This document shows positions 20,236-32,199 of a DNA stretch of 64,000 nucleotides, piece after piece; the first letter of the stretch is position 1, and the number at the start of each line of letters is the position of its first letter. The stretch lies in NCBI RefSeq assembly GCF_029962835.1, contig NC_080578.1:101783759-101847758 (forward strand). Direction: 5' to 3'. A program made the translations under genes and the position numbers. Under the pieces are notes generated by a model that did not search any database, had not been told where the DNA came from, and was given only the letters and a program-made list of their open reading frames with translations. The stretch is from Magnolia sinica (taxonomy: Eukaryota; Streptophyta; Magnoliopsida; Magnoliales; Magnoliaceae).

Positions 20236-23200
20236 ATTACCTTTGCTTTCCTTTTATAGTAACAATCGCCCAACAAAAACCCAAGAAAACAGTCCTGCAA
20301 CTTACCCAAACAGGTAAGGAGAAGATGGTTGTGTGATAGGAAGGAAGTGGGGGATGAGTCTTATATAGAATAATGGCCGTTGCATCTATGTCCGAGAGGA
20401 ATAAATGGTCGTTGTGGTCCCATTGGTGGGCCTTTATTTTAAATTGGTTTTGGGCTCCATGAGAAGGACCAGATCTTGTACACACCTGTTTTAAGCGGCA
20501 GCGTAAAACACGCTAGCTTTGTACGGTCTACAATGATTTTTATTTGTATCTATTCCGTCCATTAGGTGAGAACCATTGTGTTAACCGTAGATTAAAAAAA
20601 TCAGACCGGTAGGAAGATCTAATGAGCCACATTAATGGGAACAATAAAAAGTTTCTCCTAAAACCTGTAAGTTCACACGGTGTAGCCCACATGATATCTA
20701 ATCAGTCTAATTTTGGTATTTTATCTTCATCCTGGTGAATTACATCTGATTAACGGGTATGATGAAAGATTCAAACCATGGTGACCCAACACGTGAACAT
20801 GCGGTTGGTATCCGATAACCATGGTTACCTATGGTGTCGCCTACATGGGTTTTGAGTCTCGCTGAAATTTTTTAATCCCAAACACTAAAATCGAGGATTG
20901 AAACTAATGGACGGATTGGATTTTGCAGATACAATTTTGTGGGCCCCACAAACTAGGATGTTTCCCTCGCTGCGTGAAGACAGGTGCTGTGGACGATTCT
21001 GGTCCGCTCATTTATTCCAACCTCCCCCAAATTCCTCCCATCGATGCGTCTTGTAATTCTAAATGGGAGTTCTTTGATACTCTGGCAGAGCCTGATACTT
21101 GAAACTCAGGCACTCGGAAGCTGTACACGCGTCATATATCTCTCTCAGGATAAACCGTCCAAATCATGGGACCCGTTGTAGATAGGCAATTCATCCAAAA
21201 TATAGATTGCTTTAACAGTCCTAATCTCTGATTAACGTACATTTCTTTTTCTAAAATTGCATTCCAGACTATTCTTCGTTTCAACCGTTCATTTAATGTC
21301 CATGAATAGCCTAGTTAGGTTAATAAATCAGTGTGATGTTTAGCTTGTACTCCTAGATATGGTGCCACAATTTGAACGGTTGGATTTGAATTAGTTGTAA
21401 GCCAAGTGTACATTCTCATACTGCTTGCCTATCAAAGATCATACTCTTCCATGGTGTCCCAGCTTATCTCACTTCCAAAACCCTCCCCAATGTCTGTCCC
21501 ATGCGGCTCTCGCCACCTTACAATCAGTTTTCTTTTTCCATGCACTCTTTTGCACCGTCCATTTCAACAGGGAAATGATCACAAGCACCATCTTCACAAA
21601 CAGCCCCCTCTTTATCAGTGACTTACCATACGTACAAGATATCCAATCCATCCAAAGTGTGGGACCGATCATGAATATCGTCTCTATCAAAATTCAGAAC
21701 GATCCACCCGTTAGGTAGGCCACACATATACACTATGTCAGAACCATAAGCTGCCTGTTGATTTTGTTGGAGGGGGCTTTTTCGCGTCCAGTTCTTTTCA
21801 TGGTGTGGCCCACATTTGTACGGCTAGGATACCCCATGTGAGAAATCTGCAGCAAAGATGGTATGGCACGTGGAAGTTCACATGCAATGCTTGCATGCAA
21901 ACCATTTTTCTATTCAAATATGGTCGGTGGTATTCCATATCTCTCTCTCTCATCCCTTGGTGAGGAATATTACCTTGAAAATGGCCTTGATAGGTGGGCC
22001 ACCATATCATGGAACCGTCCAATCGCAGTCGAACAGAGGCTTAGTTATTTATGTTAAATGGAAGATTTATATAGAGCAAAAGTAGCAAGAATATCTCTCC
22101 TTTTGCATTATTTTGAACTAGAAAACTCACCACAAACTCCTCCAAATATCTCAGCCAGTTTGTATGTGGCTTTCTTTTGCCTCTATCCTTAACCGGAGAC
22201 CAGAAGATATGGTCCATTGATATGAATTTTGAGACGTCCATCAAAGCTATTGTCCTGTCATTACTGTTTAATGATGATTCTAACCTTTGATTTTTAGATC
22301 TGAATTCGATCTGTTGAAATTTTCGTTTCCATCGTTCCAAATTCATCTAAATATAGTCATCCCATCAGTTTTTAAATATAACTTATATAAATATATTCGA
22401 ACTACATGGATGGTTTCGATCATCATATCGCTCAGCAAGAAGGCCCCAGTGGACGGTAACACACGCTCTATCATAAGTCGCGCTGGAGGAAAAACGAACT
22501 CCTTTCGCATGCCGCGCAATACTAGGGTGCTCGTTTACCACCACGTTTTAAGTTGGAGTTCTCATCCATTGAGCATGTGGCAAACACTAAGCATAGTTCT
22601 GACCGTTGGTTCAGTATCTTGGACCCTATAATTCACACTGATCAATTTCAGGCCATTGAATTCGATGGCTGGCCATTCAGGTCCACCATCCATTTGACAG
22701 TAATCATTCTACGGTCCACGTCATTCTACCAGTGTTTCTTTTGAGCTATGCTCTACCCGTGGAACATCAGTACAATTTGTATGGTCCAGATCGAAGTGGA
22801 TACTTGCCACGTGTACTGACACCACACGTTAAAAGATGGTGGTGACTATCCCATGGAGTTGCGTCCGTAACACAAGGAAAGAGAATCATGACGCAGCAAA
22901 AGATTGTTGACTTCTGAGCCCTTTTTAACGGCCGGTGATTCCGTAGAGTTGGTGGGACCGGAACATGGTAGAGCAATCTCTCGACCGTACACTTGGCACC
23001 ACAACTTATCAATCATAGCCGTCCATCCTGTTTCAGCTATTGTGGTGGAATGCTTTTGGAAAAGAGAACAGATCAGATGTCTATAGCCATCTGATCAGGG
23101 GCTCTTGATTGTTAACGGTTGAAATTCATTAATAGGTTTGATTATTTAATAATATGCCATCCGTAAATTTACAACTAGATGGACGGCTCAGATTACTAGA

Positions 23201-23787
23201 AAATTCAGACACGTATACTCTAGAGAAACGGATCTACCATATTCCGGTTCTTCTGTACGGTATCACCGGCCTTTTTAAGTTCCTTTTGGAGATTGGGTTT
23301 GATAACTGTGCACGCCCCTTCTCAAGTTCCATTGCATCTATGTCGCAGTATTCTGTAAATGCCTAGAAATTTGGACGGTTTTGATCGTCCGAACATCTCG
23401 ACGGCCCCCACTAGCCCAACTCCGGCATAGATTGAGTGGTTCTGACCATATGATTCGTTGAAAGTTAGCTGTCGAAAATTTTCCATTCAACGCTCCATGT
23501 TCATTTATATGTTTTGATGACCAATGGTCCTTTCTTCTTTCGTTTGGTTCTGTAGCCCGTCCTGTATGGAACTCGTAATATGGACGGCTCTGATCAGCCT
23601 ATTATCTATAGGTGTGGGCCCTAATGGGGCGATGTATGATAGCTCAGCCTAGAAATGGTGGTGACGCCTAATCTTACACATGGCACTGTCTTGTGCAGGG
23701 CGGAAAGTCGGGCGGTTTGGGTTAGTTAACCCTAACCTAAACTAAAGGTACCTCAACCCTAACCTAACTCAACCTAAGCTTGGGTTG
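20236..23787. other. Intergenic, no gene seen
   Basis: Open frames are short and show no known domains. The stretch is rich in 'accgtcc', 'ggacggct' and 'gtgggcc' words typical of this genome's non-coding repeats. 20510-20860 looks like another diverged symmetric element ('ggtagcccacatgatat', 'ccgataaccatggttacc'). From 23700, 'gggcggtttgggttag' and 'caacctaactcaacct' are the left part of a separate 'gggttggg' element that continues beyond 24320. Confidence 0.4.
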
Positions 23788-24319
23788 AGACTTCTCGAAA
23801 TTGGATTGCGTACTGAGTTACTCAGTACGCTCTGATCGTTCTGAGTAAACTATGTTGGGCCCACCGAGAATGCACGTGGTTCATCCACGCCGTCCATTCG
23901 TTTTCCAGATCATTTTAGGGGTTAAAACCAAAATTGATGCATATACAAAGCTCAAGTGGATCATACCACAGGAAAAAGTACAAGTATTGATCTCCACCGT
24001 TGAAAACTTTCTAAGGCCCCCAGTTATGTTTATTTGTCATCCAACCTGTTCGAAAGATCAGACAGGCATGGATGAAGGGAAAAAACAAATATCAGCTTGA
24101 TCTAAAACTTCGGTTGTCCCCAAGAATTTTTCAATGGTAGATGTTCAATTCACACTGTTTCCGGTGATGTGGTCCAATTGAGACTTGTATATATTCCAAT
24201 TTTTTTTTATAAAGCCCTAAAATGATGTGTTAAAACAGATGGACGTAGTAGATACAATGAATAAATGACAGTGGGGCCTACAGAGTTTACTCAGTACGCA
24301 GTCCACTTCCGGGACTTCT
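23788..24319. mobile_element. Foldback element, family 1, copy b
   Basis: The outer arms 'cttctcgaaattggattgcg' plus 'tactgag' (left) and 'ctcagtacgcagtccacttc' plus 'cgggacttctc' (right) are inverted repeats. Inner arms pair 'ctccaccgttgaaaacttt' with 'gaatttttcaatggtagat'. The middle holds 'gtttatttgtcatccaacct' and a 'gatgaagggaaaaaacaaat' block shared with the 53.6-kb copy. Non-coding, about 0.53 kb. It sits inside the 'gggttggg' repeat. Confidence 0.75.
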
Positions 24320-24820
24320 CAACCCAAGCCCGACTCGAGTAGGCTTGGTCGGGATGAAACATGCTAATATTTTCGTTATTATATTAGTCTATTATATTTC
24401 ATTACTTGTGTTATTTTTTATATTTATGATTTTATTAATTATATATATAGTTATTTATAGTAAAGAACTTTATTCTTTTCTAAATAAACAAGCTATAATA
24501 TAGGACTATTACTCGTTTAAAAGTCAGGTTGTATAGTACACAATTATTTTATTTTATTTATTATTATTGTTTTAACACTCAACAAAATAGGACTATTACT
24601 CGTTTAAATGTATAGTACACAATCTATTTGGAAGAGAAATCCGCATATCTTGTTAACTTGATCAGTCATTTAAAATAATGTGGACTAATGAGACTTGATG
24701 GCACTGGAATTTTTCGTGCATTCAACACAAACAATCAACATTCAATTATAATTTATAAATAACTTATATATCAACTGGCAGTAGGTTGGGTTAGGCAACC
24801 CGAGACCTCAACTCAAGCCC
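24320..24820. other. AT-rich right part of the 'gggttggg' element
   Basis: AT-rich, no coding sequence. It ends 'ggttaggcaacccgagacct..caagccc', the inverted counterpart of the left end near 23700-23780. 'aggactattactcgtttaaa' is repeated at 24501 and 24590. Confidence 0.45.
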
Positions 24821-24830
24821 AATCCAAATT
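24821..24830. repeat. Left target-site duplication of LINE 2
   Basis: 'aatccaaatt', repeated exactly at 31987-31996 after the LINE 2 A-rich tail. Confidence 0.8.
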
Positions 24831-25790
24831 AGTAGAAGTGATTAGGACACCGCCCTCAGGTACGGCCAATCTGTCCATTAGGGGGACCCGGAGAAGTGTA
24901 ATCAACATGTTCGAGGAAATGCTCGAGAAAATGAGTCTGTTCAGAAACCACTCCTTCTACTCGCTTACATTAGTAATAGGGATGGTACTCCCCAGGACAA
25001 CCGGGACTGTGATATCCTAGCCCTCACAAATTGCAACAATGAGATTTAAGCAACATCTGCATGCTTCTGGGAGTGGGGGATTACAAGATATTTCTAACCA
25101 AGTGGCATTGTGTGCTGCCAAGCCGGTCTATCCAGAAGCTGCCTCAGCCCAAAACGAGATACCCGTTAAACTCCTACGCCCTTTAGGGAGGTCTACCGGA
25201 GAGCTCACAGGATATGAAGAAAAATCAGGAGCTGAATTTGGACCCAGGATACGAGATATCAGAAATGCTGCTCAGGCCATTGAATTCAGCAATCTCGACA
25301 GAAATACCTTTTAGTAGAATAAAGAAGCAACGAATTCGTTCCAGATCAGTGGGGGGATTGTCCTATTTCTGACATTAGGGAGCCCCAAACAGGCCTAAAT
25401 TACTCCCCGTTCTCCTCAAGCGAGTCTGAAGACAGTCAGATCCCACTCACCCTGTGTAACAAAAATTCTTCCCTGATGAGGAGCTCCACTCGACAGGGAA
25501 AACTGGTGGTGGATCTTTTACCCTTCTTCTCTGATGACGAAGTGGCCATCTCTCCCACAATTCAGGGTGCTAACAGAGAAGTCTAGCAGGATGAACAGGA
25601 TCAGGGAACTAACACGCCATCGGGTCTGAAGCGAACTCCCCAGTGTGATCTTGTCACTCCCAAGAAGCGCGCTGCAGCCAGCCTCTTCATCCCACCACGA
25701 AAGAAGGGAACTAGAAAACCAAATAGAAATCCCCTAGTTGCAGTTTCCAGGGATGAATGGCTATCTCGTCTCAGACACCTTTAAAGGAGG
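24831..25790 (+). pseudogene. LINE 2 ORF1, C-terminal remnant
   Basis: Low-complexity, polar reading in several frames. 25039-25314 is MRFKQHLHASGSGGLQ..IRDIRNAAQAIEFSNLDR. About 25335-25790 in another frame has SDIREPQTGLNYSPFSSSES, RSSTRQGKLVVDLLPFFSDD, TPKKRAAASLFIPPRKKGTR and ends DEWLSRLRHL before ORF2. By position and composition it is the linker end of ORF1, the nucleic-acid-binding protein. The RRM part seen in copy 3 has been lost by 5' truncation. No catalytic function. Confidence 0.6.
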
Positions 25791-25812
25791 ACCGTGGCTT
25801 CTCAGTTTCCTA

Positions 25813-26209
25813 ATGATGGATAAAATTCTGGTCTGGAATGCTCGAGGAGTGGGAAACATTCCCACTATCAGAACGCTGAAGCGTCTAATTAAAGATCACA
25901 ATCCATGGTTTGTAGCAATTTTGGAACCTATGATTTCTGAATCAAAACGAGTGCAAGTAGGCCTCCGTATTGGCTTCCATTGTTCTTTCTCAAATGCTGA
26001 TTGTGGCGGGAAAATTTGGTTATTCAGCAGATCTCCAAATGATGTTACAGTCATATCCATATCGTCCCAAATGTTATCTTTCTCCACTGTTTTCCATCAG
26101 ACAAGCACTCCTATTTCCACATCGGTGGTTTATGCTAGTTGCTCGCAGATTCAGAGGAAGTTTTTGTGGGAGGAGATGGTTTCTCTAGCCTCAGCAGTGC
26201 AGGCCCCTG
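25813..26209 (+). pseudogene. LINE 2 endonuclease, N-terminal half
   Basis: ATG at 25813 opens ORF2: MMDKILVWNARGVGNIPTIR has the WN.RG.G box of APE-like LINE endonucleases. AILEPMISESKR contributes the catalytic Glu. GGKIWLFS and VYASCSQIQRKFLW follow. The reading is cut at QAP by a solo LTR. Copy 3 gives the expected continuation (QGPWAVCGDFNAIV). The frame after the LTR is also off by one base, so a small deletion predates or accompanies the insertion. Confidence 0.85.
26205..26209. repeat. Left target duplication of the solo LTR
   Basis: 'ccctg', repeated at 27943-27947 on the other side of the LTR. Confidence 0.8.
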
Positions 26210-27942
26210 TGTAACAACTCTAAATTTTGGTACATTATTAAAAAATTAAATTAAATATTTAAAGATTTTATTTTTAAATAAAAAATAAAAACAAGTCAAT
26301 AGTTGAGTTGGTAGATCTTTTTAACTTTTTATTATGTTGTTAATTTCTTCTTGATCTATACAATGGATGGCGTGGATCATCCATACCATCATTGTATAGG
26401 TGTGTAGAGTCAATTTTAATAAAGTGATATTTTTATGATTTTGGTCTAATTAGTAATATTTTAGAAATAAATTAAATGGATGGAATCTGATTGTGTTAAG
26501 ATATATCTGTACGGATCATATGATCCTTAATGCCAAAATATACAAGGGCCATAATTTTTAGATTAATCTAATAATCAAATAGGCCACATTAGTCAGATCT
26601 AAAAATGTTTAATAAAGAAATCTTAGATTTTTGCGCAAGTGTTGGTATCACTTGGTGTAGAAGGTCGAGATGGGCCATCGGTATATGTGTGGTTAGATCC
26701 ACACCATCCATCTAATGTGTAAAGGCAAAATATGATAATATCTCAAGAATCTGAATGATCTGATCATCCGATGGACCACCCCGATCAAGTAATTATGATT
26801 CAATTTTATAATCTTAGAAAGGAGAAAAAATAGAATAGAAATTTTAATTATTTGATTATTTTGGATCTGGCCACCTAGGATGTTAATCAGAGGTGGGCCC
26901 CACCATGTAATAAAAACATATGAATAATAATGTTGTTGATATAACTGATTTGATTTCTGAATTCAAACCAACATAATTACCCTGTGGATTCTACACTACC
27001 AGACTTAGGTGAGTAACCCAACTTGTCTCATAATTCATTAAAATTAAAATAAATCATTGTGATTATTTGATTGATTTACTGGTTTGAATATTTTGATATG
27101 ATAATTGTACGATAAATTTATACGTGAATATTTTAATCGAGACAACTATGCCAAATATGAAAAATATGCATTTATATATCATCATTTATTCATTGCATTA
27201 CATAATGCATGGTCGATCCTAGGGGCCCTCCCTAGAAGAAATGTCGATCCTGGTAGAGCGTTACCAGATGCGGGCTATGCCCAAGCCTACCGAAGGGTGG
27301 AAGCCTACTCAACGGGTAGATGCGGGTTGATGACTTCCAACCCAAGTAGAAGGACGATCACTCCATCTGATGCATTCATACCTCATTTTACATCATTGTA
27401 CATGTATTTTTGTATTATTTTAATTGATATGATTATGAACCATGCTGGGTTATATCACTAAGCCTGACCAGCTTATATTTTTTATTGATGGAAAAACCAT
27501 ACAGATATGAATGAGGGTGGGCCGGTGGCTCAAAAATAGGAATATGTGGTCAAGCCAGAAAAGACTTAAGGGACACGTGACCCTACTTGACAAAAAAAGA
27601 AGTTGCAGCCTTAGATTAGTCATGATATTTTTACTTTAATTATATTTAATTTTCTTAGATTGTAAATTAATTCTTTCAAGTTATTGGATATGTTTATTTC
27701 ATTTCATAAGATCCCAATTGAGGGGGTCCTTAGTAATGTTTATGATTAATTATTGGAATAAATGATTGTTTCTTATTTTTGAGATGTTGTTGAGTATGAA
27801 TGGAATGTAAATCTACGGTAGAGCTAGTAGGTAAATGAATAATTGTATAATTGAATGAAATTAGTACACTCAGTGTACATGTCATGGGCCGAAACTTGGG
27901 TCTGAGGGTGCACACTCTGTACTCGAATTTCGGGGTGTAACA
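26210..27942. mobile_element. Solo LTR (probably Ty3/gypsy), 1733 bp
   Basis: Begins TGTAACAACTCTAAATTTTG and ends 'actcgaatttcggggtgtaa' plus CA, so it has TG...CA ends and an imperfect terminal inverted repeat of about 24 bases (the reverse of the right end reads TGTTACACCCCGAAATTC). A 5-bp duplication 'ccctg' flanks it and it interrupts the LINE 2 endonuclease. It has no gag-pol coding capacity; its only open frames are short. TGTAACA(C)CCC..AAATT starts are common among plant gypsy chromovirus LTRs, which is the basis for the family guess. Strand is not determined. Confidence 0.8.
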
Positions 27943-28389
27943 CCCTGGGTGATGTGCAGTGACTTCAATGTGGTCTGCGAAGCTGCAGAACGCAGGAGCA
28001 GAAGTAGATTTGATATTACCAGTTCCAGAGAATTTGTGGACGCCATAAACACAGCGGGTCTTCAGGATGCAGGCTATCAGGGAAACAATTTCACCTGATC
28101 AAATAACCAATTTGGTGGAGCTAGAGTTTGGGCTAGGCTGGACCGAGTGCTGCTGAATCCTGAGTGGAGTACCTGTTTCCCCTCTTTCCAGGTATATCAC
28201 CTCCCTCGGCATAACTCAGACCATGCGCCCCTTCTTTTAGTTTTTCCTACGCATTCTTTTGCAGGACGGAAACAATTCAGAATTCAGAGCATGTGGTTTC
28301 ATCATGAGGGCTTCTTACCTACGGTTAACAATGCATGGATTCTACTAACGATCCCAACCCTTTACGGAACCTACTGGCCAAGATGAAGG
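27943..28389 (+). pseudogene. LINE 2 endonuclease, C-terminal half
   Basis: After the LTR the reading resumes PWVMCSDFNVVCEAAERRSR (GDFN box, here SDFN), SREFVDAINTAGLQDAGYQG, NNFT, stop, SNNQFGGARVWARLDRVLLN (LDR box), HLPRHNSDHAPLLL (intact SDH). The TGA at 28096 replaces Trp of FTWSNNQ, as in copies 1 and 3. Confidence 0.85.
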
Positions 28390-30600
28390 TTGTTAAATTC
28401 CGCCTTAAACAATGGAACAAAGAAGATTTCGGCAACATCTTTTCTGCTGTCAAGCAGGCAGTGTTATCCCTGGACGATATGGAAGGGCAATTTCAAAACG
28501 ATTTGGAGGAGACAACTGCTACATGTCTTCATCAGAGAATTATTGATGCCAAAGCCTTGCTGTCTCGTTTGGAGCTCATGGAAGAGTCCTAGTGGAAACA
28601 AAAAGCCAGAAACAACTGGCTTCAAGTGGGAGATAGAAACACGGGTTTTTTTCCATGCGTTGGCCACGACTAGAGCTAGAAAAGCGACGATTTCTTCTAT
28701 TCAGTTGGATTCTGGTCAGACTATTACTACCCAGGAGGAGGTCAAGTACAATGCAGCTTGGTATTTCCATTTCCTCTTCTCTGCAGGGGCTATCTAGTAG
28801 GACGATGATCTTCTGGAAGTGATCCCGAATGTTGTTATCGAAGAGGAAAATATTTTTTTGCTGAACCCGCAGTCCCTTCAGGAGGTCCACCAGGCTGTCT
28901 TGTCCATCCCTTGGGACAGTGCGGCCGGGCCGGATGGTTTTACTTGCGCCTTTTTTGCCGAATGCTGGGAGGTTGTTTGCAAGGATCTGCTGTCAGCAGC
29001 TACTGCTTTCTTTCAAGGAGACCCTCTTCCAAGGGCCTTCACCTCGTCCCTCATTGCGCTAATTCCAAAGAAAGATGCGCCCAAGTCCTTTGCAGATTTC
29101 AAACCCATAAGCTTATGCAACGTCATTTACAAGATTCTCGCCAAAATTGTAGCCATCCGTCTGGGCAAGCTACTTCCCTCGCTGATATCCTTCGAACAAG
29201 GGGCTTTTGTCAAAGGAAGAACCATTGCTGAAAACATCGCTCTAGCGCAATAACTTCTCCGTGACATGAACAAGAAAGTTAGGGGTGGAAACAGTGTTTT
29301 GAAGCTAGACATGGAAAAAGCTTACGACAGAGTGGACTGGCTATTTCTCAATAAAGTTCTAAAACGCTTCGGCTTCTCGGCCCCTTGGATCAAGCTAGTG
29401 GAGCGCTGTTGGAGCAACTGTTGGTTCTCAGTGCTTGTTAACGGGGAGGCTGGGGGATTCTTCAAGTTTACCTGCGGTCTCCGACAGGGGGACCCGTTAT
29501 CTCCATACCTATTCATCCTGACATCCGAGGTTCTCAGTCGTGGATTCAAGAAATTGGTGGATGGTGTATCATGTTTACCATTCAAAGGACGTCGTGGTAA
29601 TGTGATCGTGTCCCACCTTCTGTTTGCGGATGATACACTCCTGTTCGTGAATGGTGGCATCCATTCCATTAGAGCGGTCAAGTGCTTTCTGGACCGCTAC
29701 CAACACGTTTCGGTTCAAAAGGTAAATGCCCAAAAAAGTGTTTTTATTCACCCTGAAAATATGGCTCCAGCAAGATGTACGGCTATCCACAGGGAGCTTG
29801 GTATGGCGGGCTTAGTGGAAGGCTTCTCCTACCTTGGGGTTCCTATTTCGGTGGGCCGAAGGAAAAGGGATGCTTTCCATTCTATTCTCAACAAAGTGGA
29901 AAGTCGCATCACAGGTTGGAAAGCGAGGTTCCTATCTATGGCGGGCAAAGCCATTGTAATCAACCACGTCCTGTCAAACATCTCAGTACACACAATGGTT
30001 GCTATGCATGTCCCGGCGTTTGTCCTCCAGATGTTGGAAAGGCTTTGCACGGATTTCTTGTGGGGCTGGGCGGAAGGCAAAAAGAAACTACATTGGCGAA
30101 GTTGGAAAGAGGTCTGTCGTCCCAGAGAGGAGGGCGGTCCGGGGCTCAGACGTTTAAAAGACGACATGACCGCTTTCCGCATGAAGATGGCTTGGAACGT
30201 GTCTTATAAAGAGGTAAAGGGCCTGTGGGGAATTTTTATGAGAGATAGATACGACATCGATGTTCGGAGTATGGATTCGGTTATTTCTTCGCCAGCGATC
30301 TCTCCGCTGTGGAAGCGGATAAGAATCCTCCTCCCTTTTATTGAAGCTACGACCCAGTGGCACGTTGGAGAGGGCAATTTGAACCTTTGGCCCTCTAATT
30401 GGTCCGGCCTCGGCCCGCTATCCAACAGAGCTCTTGCAGGAGTGCCTTTTTCTTTGTTAAATCTCCAAGCGCAGGATTTCCTCGGGACCATGGGACCGCT
30501 GCCCCCTTCTGCGGTCTTCACTCATTTATCCCAGCAAGACATAAATACCATCTTCCATGGGGGCTACTGTATTATTGATTCTAAGGACTCTCCTTTCTAG
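28390..30600 (+). pseudogene. LINE 2 reverse transcriptase region
   Basis: 28390-28800 is the linker in shifting frames (LKQWNKEDFGNIFSAVKQAV, NNWLQVGDRNT). 28819-29253 carries AAGPDGFTCAFFAECWEVVC and DFKPISLCNVIYKILAKIVA, and EQGAFVKGRTIAENIALAQ up to a TAA at 29251. 29266-30600 reads without a stop: KLDMEKAYDRVDWLFLNKVL (motif A), GLRQGDPLSPYLFILTSEVL (motif B), VIVSHLLFADDTLLF (catalytic FADD), FSYLGVPISVGRRK, ITGWKARFLSMAGKAIVINH and FLWGWAEGKKKLHWRSW. The last codon before the stop precedes a conserved Trp turned into TAG. Confidence 0.9.
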
Positions 30601-31150
30601 CCTCTCTCGCAGAATGGGGATTTCTCTATTTCCATGGCATGAGAGATTAGCCGTGTGCAGGGTCCTCGAACTAGCTGGGGTGGGAGGATCTGGAATATGA
30701 AAATCCCCCCAAAAATCTCACTCCTAGTGTGGCGTATCATCAAGGAAACGGTGCCAGTGGACGAAGTTGTAAAATCTCGCAAGATCCAGTTAGCGTCCCG
30801 GTGCGGCTGTTGCATTGACGAGCAGGACTACAAACCCTCTCTTGAAACAGTAGAGCATATCTTCCTCCATAGCGCTTGAGTAGCTGTTGTTTGGAATCAC
30901 TTTGCTAGAATTTATGACACGCAATTGTCCAACCGGGATTTTGTGCTCGATCGCCTAACCCGCTGGTGGGAAAGTCCTTCGGATTCAACACGCTCTGCTC
31001 CTTTTCGAAACCTCATCCCATGCTTTATTCTATGGGAACTCTGGGTGGCGAGAAATGCGTCTAGGTATGAAAGCTCCAAGCAGAGACCGACCACTATTAT
31101 TGTGCGAATCATCGCTTGGCTGAACTGGATAGTTAGGAGATAGTATACAC
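30601..31150 (+). pseudogene. LINE 2 zinc-knuckle (zf-RVT) region
   Basis: Reads PLSQNGDFSISMA, stop (30640), EIS, then 30655-30879: WNMKIPPKISLLVWRIIKET, VDEVVKSRKIQLASRCGCCI, VEHIFLHSA. This is the zf-RVT knuckle (CGCC..H). 30925-31143 continues WWESPSDS and LIPCFILWELWVARNASRYE, the LINE linker before RNase H. Confidence 0.8.
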
Positions 31151-31249
31151 CCTCTAACGGTGACAATAATAGCAGGATTCTGCCCTCCATGGGAATCTCT
31201 GCCCGACCTCGTCTCTTGCATCGAACTCAGGTGATTTACTGGAAGCGAC

Positions 31250-31756
31250 CGCCACCTGGTTGGGTCAAAACTCAATGTTGATGGCTCATCCCGAGGCAAT
31301 CCGAGGCTGGCTGGAGGTAGGGGAGTGTGCAGAGGAGATAAGGGGGATTCTTGTTTTGCGTTTTATGCAGGATATGGGTTTGCCTCGAATACCAGGGCCG
31401 AGTTGCAGGCTGTTCATGATGGCCTATCCTTTTGTCTCTAACAAGGGCTGACTAACATCCAGGTCGAATCGGACTCTCAGATGGTGATTAATTTTCTTCA
31501 AGATTCTTCTAAACCGGGTTGGAGGTGGAATTATTGGATTACCAGAATCCGAAACCTTTTTAGGTTGGGCCACATTGTTTTCACTCATGTGTACAGAGAA
31601 GGCAATGGGCCAGTGGACAGTATGTCTAATTTGGGTAGTGTCAAACAATCAACCTCCGTTTTTCACACCCTTTCTGACCTCCCTCTGGAGATTAGGGGTC
31701 TCCTTTTCCTCGATAAAGTTGGCCTGGGAGCGATCAGGAAATGTGGCCTTAGGTAG
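31250..31756 (+). pseudogene. LINE 2 RNase H domain
   Basis: In one frame about 31267-31450 reads KLNVDGSSRGNPRLAGGRGV, FAFYAGYGFASNTRAELQAV, HDGL. The next frame, 31451-31756, reads VESDSQMVINFLQDSSKPGW, HVYREGNGPVDSMSNL, LEIRGLLFLDKVGLGAIRK and ends at TAG 31754. Catalytic Asp, Glu and Asp are visible. A frameshift near 31445 splits the domain. Confidence 0.8.
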
Positions 31757-31986
31757 TCTTTTGTATAGGCTTTTCTGTGTAGCTTGGGGTGTCCTGTTGG
31801 CTCAGGTTGGGTGCCATTAGATGGACGGGTCTTGTTTTTCTTTTTTCCTTTACGATAGGTGGCCCCTAGTCTTGTTTTATGTTGGCTCTTGGGGCCACCC
31901 GAACTTCTTGTACTTGTTTGTATTTTTGTGAATGAAATGAATCTGAGGTCGAGGTTTTAAAAAAAGAAAAAAAAGAAAAAAAGTCT

Positions 31987-31996
31987 AATCCAAATT
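31987..31996. repeat. Right target-site duplication of LINE 2
   Basis: 'aatccaaatt' following the A-rich tail; exact match to 24821-24830. Confidence 0.8.
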
Positions 31997-32199
31997 TTAT
32001 GATCAGGTTGGTGTACAGTGCCACATGTGAGGATGAACGACTAGCGAATGACTTACGGATGTGGATTGCATACTGACCTTGCCAGTATCAAAGTTCCTAC
32101 TTGTTGGTGTTGGAAAAGCTATGTGGACCCACCATGTTGTATGTATTTTATCCACACTGTCCATTCATTTTTCCTGCTAATTTAAGGGCATAAACCTGT

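Larger units (their letters stand above)
24831..31986 (+). mobile_element. LINE copy 2 (L1 type, 5'-truncated in ORF1) with solo LTR inside
   Basis: The order is an ORF1 C-terminal remnant, EN, RT, zf-RVT, RNase H, a 3' UTR with 'tttacgataggtgg' and an A-rich tail (31957-31982), flanked by an exact 10-bp duplication. Without the 1.73-kb solo LTR it is about 5.4 kb. Its 444-codon RT frame (29266-30600) is the longest open frame in the window. Stops at 28096, 30598 and 30640 replace conserved Trp codons. It inserted into the right end of the 'gggttggg' element. Confidence 0.9.

Noticed and set aside
24838-25020. Separate small gene before LINE 2
   Set aside because: It lies inside the 10-bp duplications of LINE 2 and is continuous with the ORF1 remnant.
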